Below are positions 55,738-63,578 of a stretch of DNA of 64,000 nt, piece after piece. Both the position numbers and the translations under genes were made by a program. The notes below the pieces were generated by a model. It was not told the DNA's origin. It searched no databases and worked only from the letters and a program-made list of their open reading frames with translations. Location of the stretch: positions 1 to 64,000 of the forward strand of contig CANSKZ010000003.1 of NCBI GenBank assembly GCA_947647595.1, read 5' to 3'. Source of the DNA: an uncultured Clostridium sp. Lineage in GTDB: Bacteria; Bacillota; Clostridia; TANB77; CAG-508. How positions within the stretch are numbered: position 1 is the stretch's first letter; every line of letters starts with the position of its first letter.

Positions 55738-57586
55738 ATGTGTGGAATTGTAGGAATTGTAAATTATGAAGAAGACCTTTCGAATGGGCATACGATTATT
55801 GGAAATATGACCAAAGCTTTAACTAGACGAGGACCAGATGAAGAAGGAACATTCGTTAAAAAACATTGTAATCTAGGGCACAGAAGGCTTAGCATTATTG
55901 ATATCGAAAATGGAAAGCAACCAATGTCATGTAAAATTAACGATATTACATATACGATTGTATACAATGGGCAATTGTATAATGCGCAAGAATTAAGGAA
56001 GACCTTAATTAGCAACGGATTCGACTTCAAAGGTCATTCAGATACAGAAGTTTTACTGAAAAGTTATATTTTTTATGGGAAAGAGGTTTGTAAACAGCTT
56101 AACGGAATTTTTGCATTTGCGATTTGGAACGATAAAACAGAAGAGCTTTTTCTTGCCCGAGACCATTTTGGAATTAAGCCTTTGTATTATTCAATAGCAG
56201 ACCATAATTTGATTTTTGCTTCAGAAGTCAAAGCCATTTTTGAACATCCAAAATCAAAACCAATTTTAGATAAAACAGGAATCTCTGAGCTTTTTGGAAT
56301 CGGACCAAGTCACACGCCAGGTATTAGTCCATTTAAAGGAGTTCAAGAATTAGAACCAGCTCATTTTATGATATATCACAAAAATGGTTTGCAAAAACAC
56401 GAATATTGGAAATTGGAAACCAAAGAACATACCGATGATTTGGAAACGACATCTGAAAAAATTAAGTTTTTACTGCAAGATTCCATTGAAAGACAGTTGG
56501 TTTCAGATGTACCGCTTTGTTGTTTGCTGTCAGGTGGTTTAGATTCAAGTATTATTACAGCGTATGCAAGTAAATATTATCAGAAAAAATATGGTCAAAA
56601 ACTATCCACATTTTCGGTAGATTATGTGGATAATGACAAAAATTTCGTCAAAAGTGATTTTCAACCAAACACAGATAATTACTACATTGATTTAATGGTA
56701 AAAGCGTTTGACACAGACCACCACAGAATTGTATTAGACACGCCAGAATTATATAAAAGCTTAGAAGAGGCTATGATAGCACGTGATTTTCCGGGAATGG
56801 CAGATGTGGATTCATCGTATTTGTTATTTTTCCGAGAAGTCAAAAAACAAGCCAAAGTTGCACTTTCTGGGGAATGCTCGGATGAGATTTTCGGCCGGAT
56901 ATCCATGGTATTTTAGAAAAGATAGTTTAGAAAGTAATACATTCCCATGGTCACTTGCCATTTCCGAAAGGCAAAATTTGTTAAATCCAGAAATTGCGAA
57001 AAAAATTGATTTGAAAGATTATATTAATCATCAATATGAAACTTCGTTAAGTAAAGTAGAATTTTTGCCAAATGATAGTGAAATTAATAAATTAGAACGA
57101 AAATTAATTTATTTAACTTCCAATTGGTTTATGCAAACCTTGTTAGATAGAACGGATAGAATGAGTATGTACAATGGATTTGAGGTTCGTGTACCATTTT
57201 GTGATGTTCGAATTGTGGAATATTGTTGGAATATTCCTTGGGAAATGAAAGCCTATAAGGGAAGAGAGAAAGGACTTTTGCGATATAGTATGCGAGATGT
57301 TTTGCCAGAAGAAATTATTAATCGAAAGAAAAGTCCATATCCAAAGACGCATAATCCAAATTACATGAAGATTGTGAAGGAAGGTTTGCAAAAAATCATG
57401 GAAAATAAGGAAGCGCCAATTAATCAATTATTAAATCGAGAATATATTTTAGACATTATTGAAACAGAAGGAAAAGCGTTTACTAGACCATGGTTTGGGC
57501 AATTGATGACAGGTCCACAACTTATGGCATATTTAATTCAAGTGAATAAGTGGTTGGAAAAATATCAGCCAGAGATTGAAATATAA
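55738..57586 (+). CDS. asnB: Asparagine synthetase (glutamine-hydrolysing), with one CGG +1 recoding site
   Basis: 615 residues after recoding, the normal size. N-terminal glutaminase with catalytic Cys2 (MCGIVGIVNYE), RRGPDEEGTF and GHRRLSIID; C-terminal synthetase with PP-loop LLSGGLDSSI and SGECSDEIFG-GYPWYFRKD. The unshifted frame ends FGRISMVF at 56916; skipping C at 56896 restores the SDE-FGGYPWY motif that precedes the catalytic helix bundle. Makes Asn from Asp, Gln and ATP. The leader hairpin may gate translation. Confidence 0.95.
56896..56898 (+). other. CGG +1 recoding site 18 (asnB codon 387)
   Basis: In-frame CGG after GGC, then A. Skipping C gives IFG-GYPWYF; unshifted frame stops at 56916. 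Confidence 0.93.
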
Positions 57587-57591
57587 AAAAA

Positions 57592-57622
57592 AGAACACCT
57601 TACTTTTGGTTTGGTGTTCATT
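57592..57622 (+). terminator. Terminator after asnB
   Basis: Stem GAACACC / GGTGTTC with A/T-rich flanks. It may also act on the convergent Nudix gene. Confidence 0.8.
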
Positions 57623-57707
57623 CTTTTGTTATTCAGAAAATCCTAGCTCCTAAAAAAATTTACTTAGAATGATTAGATAATTTGTCAAGAGTACCAAAAG
57701 TAATTTG

Positions 57708-58139
57708 TTACCAACCATAGATAGAAAAAGGAGTTCCATTTTGATAATACTCAATTGCTTTTCTTACATAAGGAATTACATTATCTGGTAATTTATCTAA
57801 ATCATAAAATTTAAGTTCATCACATTTATCGTTTTCCATAATTTGGATTTCTCCAGCATAGTTTTTACAACTCAAAAAATAATCAATACTTTCTCTGTCA
57901 GGCGTTTTGCGATGCATAACATGAACAATTTCTAAATCTTTTTCCGAAATGACAATTCCAGCTTCTTCCAAAGCTTCTCGTTTCATGGCTTGAATCACAC
58001 TTTCATTTCCATCAATATGACCAGCTACAACACTATAATTTCCATCTTCATACCCAGTATTATATCTTCTTGATAATAGTATTTTGTTATTTTCTATTAA
58101 AATTAAATGTACAGCAGTAACTAATTTGAATCTTTCCAT
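57708..58139 (-). CDS. Nudix hydrolase
   Basis: 143 residues. The complete Nudix box GHIDGNESVIQAMKREALEE-AGI (G-x5-E-x7-REUxEExGU) is seen at about 40-62. Hydrolyses nucleoside diphosphates linked to another group; substrate unknown. N-terminal KLVTAVHLILIENNKILLSR and the DYFLSCKNYAGEI block resemble MutT-like ADP-ribose or 8-oxo-dGTP enzymes. RBS AAAGGAAGAA. Confidence 0.93.
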   Translation of the reverse strand: MERFKLVTAVHLILIENNKILLSRRYNTGYEDGNYSVVAGHIDGNESVIQAMKREALEEAGIVISEKDLEIVHVMHRKTPDRESIDYFLSCKNYAGEIQIMENDKCDELKFYDLDKLPDNVIPYVRKAIEYYQNGTPFSIYGW

Positions 58140-58223
58140 TTTTTTCTTCCTTTCTTTTAATTGATAAAATCATCATAAAACAAATATTTTAGTATGTCAA
58201 GAAAAATTTGAAAGAAAATAATA

Positions 58224-58252
58224 TTGACACAAGATATTGGAAAAGATATAAT
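58224..58252 (+). promoter_or_regulatory. Promoter of rqcP
   Basis: TTGACA, 17 bases, TATAAT, followed by RBS AAAGGAGA and the ATG. Confidence 0.85.
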
Positions 58253-58277
58253 AAAAGGCAATGTAAAGGAGAAGATT

Positions 58278-58515
58278 ATGAGATTAGATAAATTTTTAAA
58301 AATAAGTCGTGTGATAAAGCGTAGAACGGTTGCAAATGAAGCAGCAGATAGCGGAAGAATTTCGGTGAATCGGAAAAGTGGTGAAACCGAGCTATGATGT
58401 AAAAGTAGGCGATATAATTGAAATTAAGTTTGGCGATAAAGTTTCGAAATTTGAGATTTTGAAAGTTCCAGAAAAAGTAGGGAAGGATTTAGGAGAATTG
58501 ATTAAGATTTTGTAA
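58278..58515 (+). CDS. rqcP: RqcP/YabO-like S4 ribosome-quality-control protein, with one CGG +1 recoding site
   Basis: 78 residues after recoding. RqcP assists RqcH in Ala-tailing of stalled nascent chains on the 50S subunit. [20 protein letters not shown] and [19 protein letters not shown] match the S4 fold of B. subtilis YabO closely. Unshifted, it stops after 39 codons (58395-58397); skipping C at 58371 gives the whole domain. Too short for ordinary ORF calling because of the break. Convergent with cassette F. Confidence 0.9.
58371..58373 (+). other. CGG +1 recoding site 19 (rqcP codon 32)
   Basis: In-frame CGG after AAT, then A. Skipping C gives [14 protein letters not shown], the conserved S4 turn; unshifted frame stops at 58397. 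Confidence 0.92.
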
Positions 58516-58542
58516 AAGAAAAGAGCTTTCTAGTGAAAGCTC
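58515..58542 (-). terminator. Terminator of cassette F
   Basis: On the minus strand stem GAGCTTTC / GAAAGCTC with ACTA loop and TTTTCTTTT tail; it overlaps the last codons of the cassette F gene. Confidence 0.85.
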
Positions 58543-58919
58543 GTGAGAATAAATCCAAGAATTGTAGCAAAAGATGCTATACTTAAAGAAGTGTAAGCCA
58601 ATATTGCACAATGAAATTTGCACTTTTCTAAAGTGTTATAGAGATGGTTGATTTTAATGGTAAAAGTGTAGATTCTATTCCAAAAGCGAAATGACTTTTG
58701 GATAGTTAAAGAATCCTGTTGACTTGGGATGTATGAAGTGCCTTTTTTCTTTGTCCGAGACAATAAGGTGATACTTATTATCAAACTAACAAGGCTGGAA
58801 AACATGATTAATTCGTTTATAGTTGCCCAATATTTAAAAGAAAGTACATTTAAACAACTACAAAAGAACAGTATCTTTTCCAAGTTTTCGGTTTTTACGT
58901 TTCCTATAATTTTTCTCAT
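58530..58919 (-). CDS. Orphan cassette F: small membrane protein, hypothetical
   Basis: 129 residues, not recognised. Two or three hydrophobic segments (IMFSSLVSLIISITLLS at about 38-54, LSIASFATILGFILTS at the end) flank a basic, aromatic middle part (IQKSFRFWNRIYTFTIKINH). The layout loosely resembles SLATT-type small membrane proteins, but this is only an impression. RBS GGGAGG. The in-frame CGG at 58755-58757 (codon 55) must be Arg; +1 reading would stop 15 codons later. Own promoter and terminator. Confidence 0.68.
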   Translation of the reverse strand: MRKIIGNVKTENLEKILFFCSCLNVLSFKYWATINELIMFSSLVSLIISITLLSRTKKKGTSYIPSQQDSLTIQKSFRFWNRIYTFTIKINHLYNTLEKCKFHCAILAYTSLSIASFATILGFILTSFH

Positions 58920-58947
58920 TTTTAATCCTCCCTATTTAAAAAAGTTT

Positions 58948-58969
58948 ACTCCAGATGTAGCGTAGGAGT
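58948..58969 (-). promoter_or_regulatory. Leader hairpin of cassette F
   Basis: Arms ACTCC / GGAGT in the 5' untranslated region. Confidence 0.4.
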
Positions 58970-58997
58970 CATATAATAAATTAATTGGTATAAATAT

Positions 58998-59026
58998 ATT
59001 ATACCACAAATTAACATAAATTTCAA
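58998..59026 (-). promoter_or_regulatory. Promoter of cassette F, shared spacer motif
   Basis: TTGAAA, 17 bases, TATAAT. The spacer TTTATGTTAATTTGTGG is close to those of cassettes A and D. Confidence 0.8.
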
Positions 59027-59027
59027 A

Positions 59028-59055
59028 AAACGGTTCACATGAAAGTGAACCGTTA
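59028..59055 (-). terminator. Terminator of GT4 glycosyltransferase gene
   Basis: Stem AACGGTTCAC / GTGAACCGTT with six-base loop and T-rich tail on the minus strand; it abuts the cassette F promoter. Confidence 0.85.
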
Positions 59056-59063
59056 AAATTTTT

Positions 59064-60353
59064 CTATTGTGCAAACGCTTGACGTCCTTTTTTGAAAGGG
59101 AGAATATTGGTAAGATCGCTTGCTTTTTTAATTTGTTTTTGTGCTTTTTCTTGTTCGATTTGTCTAGCTTGACGTTCTGCCATTGTTTCACAAATTGCTT
59201 TTTGATAGGTAAAATGTGTATCTTGAGCGATTTTTTGCCAATTATAGTCTTTTTTGACCTTGCTTAAAGCATTTTTTACTACATCATTACATAATTTTGG
59301 GTCAAATAAAAGAGTTAAAATGGAATCAGCAAGGGAATTAGCATTTCCTGCGTAACTTTTCATACCATTAATTCCATGGTCTACAATTTCATTTAAACCA
59401 CCAATATCAGAAACGACAACGGGTGTACCAGAAAGCATCGCCTCTAAGGCAACAATGCCAAATGGCTCATAGGTACTAGGGAAAACGGAAACATCCGCAC
59501 ATTTATACATTTTTTGTACATTTTTAGAATTCATATAACCTGCAAAGTAAACTTTATTTCCTAAGCCTAAGCTATTGGCTTGATTTCGTAATTCATCAAT
59601 CATACCACCTTTACCGCAAATGACTAATTTAGAATCATGATAATTTGCTAATATTTTTGGCATAGCAGCAATCAAATTTTGAATTCCTTTTTCATAAACA
59701 AGTCTACCCATAAACAAAATAATTTTTTCATTGTCCATTGCATATTGTCTTCTAAAATCATAATCTCGTTCAACATCGTTAAACAAATTAATATTCACAC
59801 CATTTGGGACAACATTAATTTTTTCATAAGGTAAACCAAAAAGGCGTTGTAATTCATTTTTCATATAGTTACTATTGACGATTACTTCAGAAGATTCGTA
59901 AGTAAGCATCCATTCTGTATCATTGATATATTTTTGCGTTTCACCGTTAATACCGCTATTTCTACCAGCTTCGGTTGCATGAATGGTAGAAACCAATGAA
60001 ATATCATAGGCTGATTTTAATGTTTTTCCAGCATAAGCAGTTAACCAATCATGAGCATGAATCAAATCAAACTTTTCTCCTTTTGCGATTAATTCGCTTA
60101 CTTTAGCAATCATATTGAAGTTGAGTTGCATAACCCAATCAATAAAGTTATTTGGTTGAATCATGAAGTTATCAACTCTGTGAACACTGACGCCTTTATC
60201 ATCTTCAAAATAGGGTACGTTGCCATCACGATAAGTTACAACCGTTACATCATGACCGTCTTGATATAATCTGTGTGACAAATCATGTACAACTCTTGCA
60301 ATTCCTCCTACAACTCTTGGTGGGTATTCCCATGATAGCATCAAAATTTTCAT
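59064..60353 (-). CDS. GT4 family glycosyltransferase (glycogen/starch synthase-like)
   Basis: 429 residues, GT-B fold. N-terminal ILMLSWEYPPRVVGGIARVV resembles glycogen synthase openings (acceptor loop GG), DLIHAHDWLTAYAG, FMGRLVYEKGIQNLIAAMPK, and the nucleotide-sugar site STYEPFGIVALEAMLSGTPV with its E-x7-E motif. Divergent from a DUF4912 protein and a GH57 enzyme, a set also seen in other anaerobes for alpha-glucan building. Probably uses ADP- or UDP-glucose. True GlgA is GT5, so the symbol is withheld. Confidence 0.88.
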   Translation of the reverse strand: MKILMLSWEYPPRVVGGIARVVHDLSHRLYQDGHDVTVVTYRDGNVPYFEDDKGVSVHRVDNFMIQPNNFIDWVMQLNFNMIAKVSELIAKGEKFDLIHAHDWLTAYAGKTLKSAYDISLVSTIHATEAGRNSGINGETQKYINDTEWMLTYESSEVIVNSNYMKNELQRLFGLPYEKINVVPNGVNINLFNDVERDYDFRRQYAMDNEKIILFMGRLVYEKGIQNLIAAMPKILANYHDSKLVICGKGGMIDELRNQANSLGLGNKVYFAGYMNSKNVQKMYKCADVSVFPSTYEPFGIVALEAMLSGTPVVVSDIGGLNEIVDHGINGMKSYAGNANSLADSILTLLFDPKLCNDVVKNALSKVKKDYNWQKIAQDTHFTYQKAICETMAERQARQIEQEKAQKQIKKASDLTNILPFKKGRQAFAQ

Positions 60354-60438
60354 ATTTTTTTCGTACTCCTTTCAAAATTCATTTGTGTTTTTTTATTTAT
60401 TTTGTCAAGTGCAAATTTTATTTTTAGTTCCTATTCTT

Positions 60439-60467
60439 ATTGTACAAAATAACAGGAAAAAAGTAAA
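60439..60467 (-). promoter_or_regulatory. Promoter of GT4 glycosyltransferase
   Basis: TTTACT, 17 bases, TACAAT on the minus strand. Confidence 0.65.
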
Positions 60468-60556
60468 TGTTTTTTTACAAAAAAGTACAAAATTTTTCAA
60501 AAAGTTTTCTTTTTTTCGTTTCTATTACATTTTTTTTAAAAAGTTCTAAATTTGTA

Positions 60557-60585
60557 TTGATTTTTTTTAGCTTTATAGATACAAT
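60557..60585 (+). promoter_or_regulatory. Promoter of DUF4912/GH57 operon
   Basis: TTGATT, 17 bases, TACAAT. With the promoter at 60439 it makes a divergent control region. Confidence 0.7.
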
Positions 60586-60620
60586 ATATATTATTGTTAA
60601 AACATACAAAGGAGGAAAGA

Positions 60621-61532
60621 ATGTCGGAGAATATAAATGAAACGAAAAAAGAGAAGAAAACTCCTAAAAAAATTGAGAAAAAGCAACTAACCCAAAATAA
60701 CAATAAAGCCAATGAAAAAATAGATAATAAAAAAAATCATAAAATAGAAAACAAGAGCATTCAAAATAAAGTAATTGATAATATTAAAAATTTTATTTCT
60801 AAAATTATAGAAATGCAAGAAAAAGTGAAACGTGATGAAGAAGAGGAAAAAGAATTAAAAAAGACAGAAAAGCTTGCCAATAAAGAAAAAGAAGAAGTAA
60901 GCAAATCTCCTTATTTATTAGAATATTATGATTTGCCATTTCGATATAATGAAACAGTTGTCAAAGTTTTGGCGCAAACGCCCAAAAGATTATTTGTTTA
61001 TTGGGATGTTTCAGACAAAGATAAACAAATGTATTTAAATACATTTGGTGAATATTTTTTCAACGATACTTATCCAGTTTTGTTAGTGCATAATGAAAAT
61101 AAAAACACGACCTCCGAAATTCCAATCAATGATTTTGCCAATAGTTGGTATTTAGATATTTCAAATCCTAGAGATCAATATGTTATTCAATTAGGGCGAA
61201 AATTTAAAGCTCATGTCAAACCGCAAATTAATTCAGAAATTGAAAATGAGAATATTCCTTTGTATAATGATTATTTATTTGTTGCTATGTCAAATCCATT
61301 AGAAGTTCCCAATGACCATATTTTATTTGAAGAAGTTAAACCAAGTATTACGTATAGAAATGTAAAAACGTATGAAGAAGAAATAAAAAATATAGAAATT
61401 TCCAATGTTCAAGAGGAAATTACAGAATTATACAAGAAATTATATTCTGATGAGAGTATATTAAATGAAAACGGAAAATTTGATATGCTAAATCCATCAT
61501 CAGCAGGAACCAGTAGTAGTATTGCAAAATAA
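60621..61532 (+). CDS. DUF4912-domain protein
   Basis: 303 residues. A Lys/Glu/Asn-rich N-terminal part (about 1-105), probably disordered or coiled coil, precedes a DUF4912 domain (about 110-215): YDLPFRYNETVVKVLAQTPK, RLFVYWDVSD and SWYLDISNPRDQYVIQLGRK. Such proteins often neighbour GH57 and glucan genes and may be a carbohydrate-binding scaffold. Start at the ATG behind GGAGG; it is 9 bases upstream of the GH57 gene. Confidence 0.88.
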   Translation: MSENINETKKEKKTPKKIEKKQLTQNNNKANEKIDNKKNHKIENKSIQNKVIDNIKNFISKIIEMQEKVKRDEEEEKELKKTEKLANKEKEEVSKSPYLLEYYDLPFRYNETVVKVLAQTPKRLFVYWDVSDKDKQMYLNTFGEYFFNDTYPVLLVHNENKNTTSEIPINDFANSWYLDISNPRDQYVIQLGRKFKAHVKPQINSEIENENIPLYNDYLFVAMSNPLEVPNDHILFEEVKPSITYRNVKTYEEEIKNIEISNVQEEITELYKKLYSDESILNENGKFDMLNPSSAGTSSSIAK

Positions 61533-61541
61533 GGAGATTTT

Positions 61542-63131
61542 ATGAAAAATGTAAAAGGTTATGTCAGTTTTGTGCTTCATGCACATCTTCCTTATATACA
61601 TCATCCAGAAAATGAAAATTATTTAGAGGAAGAATGGTTATTTGAAGCAATTTCAGAAACTTATATACCATTGTTATTAAATTTTAAAAAATTAGAAGAA
61701 GAAGGTGTAAAATTCAGACTAACGATGACCATGACGCCTCCTTTACTAAATATGCTTGATAATCAATTGCTTCAAGAACGATACATCAAATATTTGAACA
61801 AACACATTGAACTTTGCGAAAAAGAAGTGGTCAGAACAAAATACGATGAACGTTTAAATCGCTTGTCCCACTATTATTTAGAACGATATTCCAATGATTT
61901 GCATGTTTTTCGAGATGTTTATGAATGCAATATTATTCAAGGATTCAAGCACTTTCAAGACAGCGGTTTTTTGGAAATTATTACGTGTGGTGCGACGCAT
62001 GGTTATTTTCCGATTTTGTATGTTAATGAAAAAACGGTCAGAGCGCAGATTGCGGTTGGTGTGCAGACCTATGAAAAGTTTTTTGGAAGACGTCCTAGAG
62101 GAATTTGGCTTCCAGAATGTGGTTATGTGCCAGAAGCAGATAAGTATTTGAGAGAATTTGGGATAGAATTTATTATAACAGAAACACATGGTGTTTTATA
62201 TGCCAATCCAACGCCAATTTACGGAACCTATGCACCCATTGTTTCGCCAGAAAATATTGTTGCTTTTGCGCGTGATTTGGAATCTTCTAGACAAGTTTGG
62301 AGCTCAATTTCAGGTTATCCGGGGGATTTTAATTATCGTGAATTTTATCGAGATATTGGATATGAAGCGGATTACGAATATATCAAACCTTATATTGCTA
62401 GCAATGGTGTGCGTGTTAATACAGGAATTAAATATCATAGAATTACAGGAAAAACGGATCAAAAGGATTATTATGATGTACAATGGGCGAAAGATTCTGC
62501 CGAAAAACAAGCAGGACATTTTATGGATTGTCGTACCAAACAAATTGAAAGTTTAGCAAATACGATGGATGTGCCACCAATTATTACGTGTCCATATGAC
62601 GCAGAACTTTATGGACATTGGTGGTATGAAGGTCCATATTGGTTATATATTTTATTTAAGAAAATTTATTATGATGATTGTAATTTTGAATTAATTACGC
62701 CAAGTGATTATATTGATAGACACCCGAATATTCAAGTTTCCACGCCATGTCGTTCTAGTTGGGGAGCCAATGGATATAGCGAAGTTTGGCTAAACCCAAC
62801 GAATGATTATGCACATCGTCATTTGCATAAAGCAGGAGATAGAATGTGTGAGTTAGCATATTTGTATCCAAATGAAGGGGATACTTTGCGTAGACAGGCG
62901 CTAAATCAATGTGCTAGAGAATTGTTGCTCGCGCAAAGTAGTGATTGGTTGTTTATTATTACGAATGGAACGATGGTAGAATATGCGCATAAAGCGATAA
63001 AAGAGCATATTGGGCGATTTACAAAATTATATTATCAAATTAAAAATGACAAAATTGATGCCCAATATTTATTAGATGTATTTGATAAAGACGATATTTT
63101 TCCAGAAATTGATTATATGATTTATCATTAA
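61542..63131 (+). CDS. GH57 alpha-glucan branching enzyme-like protein
   Basis: 529 residues, the size of GH57 1,4-alpha-glucan branching enzymes (with DUF1957). Conserved regions: HAHLPYIHHPE, ATHGYFPIL, GIWLPECGYVPEAD (catalytic Glu), and CPYDAELYGHWWYEGPYWL (catalytic Asp). The C-terminal helical domain ends SSDWLFIITNGTMVEYAHKA. It would add branches to glucan made by the GT4 enzyme. GH57 amylases are the alternative, but the C-terminal domain favours branching. Confidence 0.92.
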   Translation: MKNVKGYVSFVLHAHLPYIHHPENENYLEEEWLFEAISETYIPLLLNFKKLEEEGVKFRLTMTMTPPLLNMLDNQLLQERYIKYLNKHIELCEKEVVRTKYDERLNRLSHYYLERYSNDLHVFRDVYECNIIQGFKHFQDSGFLEIITCGATHGYFPILYVNEKTVRAQIAVGVQTYEKFFGRRPRGIWLPECGYVPEADKYLREFGIEFIITETHGVLYANPTPIYGTYAPIVSPENIVAFARDLESSRQVWSSISGYPGDFNYREFYRDIGYEADYEYIKPYIASNGVRVNTGIKYHRITGKTDQKDYYDVQWAKDSAEKQAGHFMDCRTKQIESLANTMDVPPIITCPYDAELYGHWWYEGPYWLYILFKKIYYDDCNFELITPSDYIDRHPNIQVSTPCRSSWGANGYSEVWLNPTNDYAHRHLHKAGDRMCELAYLYPNEGDTLRRQALNQCARELLLAQSSDWLFIITNGTMVEYAHKAIKEHIGRFTKLYYQIKNDKIDAQYLLDVFDKDDIFPEIDYMIYH

Positions 63132-63177
63132 TGAGAGGCAAGGTTTTACTTAAAACAGAAAGAAAGGATGTAAAAAA

Positions 63178-63513
63178 ATGGAAGTATATGACAATGCAAA
63201 TAATTTAGCGAAAGCGATTAAAGATTCGAAAGAATATAAGGAGTACAAACAAATCAAAGAAGAATTATTTGTTGATTTGAAATTAAAAGAACAAGTAGAA
63301 GAATTCGAGAAAATCCGCTATGAAGAGCAACTTTTGGCAATGCAAGGAGAAACACAAAGCAATGAAAAAATGCAGAAATTGCAAGAGCTTTATCAAATTC
63401 TAGTGCAAAATCCAAAGGTAAAAGATTATTTTGACAAAGAAGTTCGTTTTAATGTGATGATTGCAGATGTGAATAAAATTATTGGAGAAGCGATTAAGGA
63501 TGTATTAAATTAG
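63178..63513 (+). CDS. YlbF/YmcA-family protein
   Basis: 111 residues, helical. DNANNLAKAIKDSKEYKEYK and YQILVQNPKVKDYFDKEVRF are typical. In Bacillus such proteins belong to the Y-complex that guides RNase Y and affects competence, biofilm and sporulation. RBS GAAAGGATG. Confidence 0.88.
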   Translation: MEVYDNANNLAKAIKDSKEYKEYKQIKEELFVDLKLKEQVEEFEKIRYEEQLLAMQGETQSNEKMQKLQELYQILVQNPKVKDYFDKEVRFNVMIADVNKIIGEAIKDVLN

Positions 63514-63578
63514 TAGTTTGTCTTCTTGTAAAAAAAGCAACAAAAATCGTTCGACAAAATATGACAAAAGGAGCGAAA

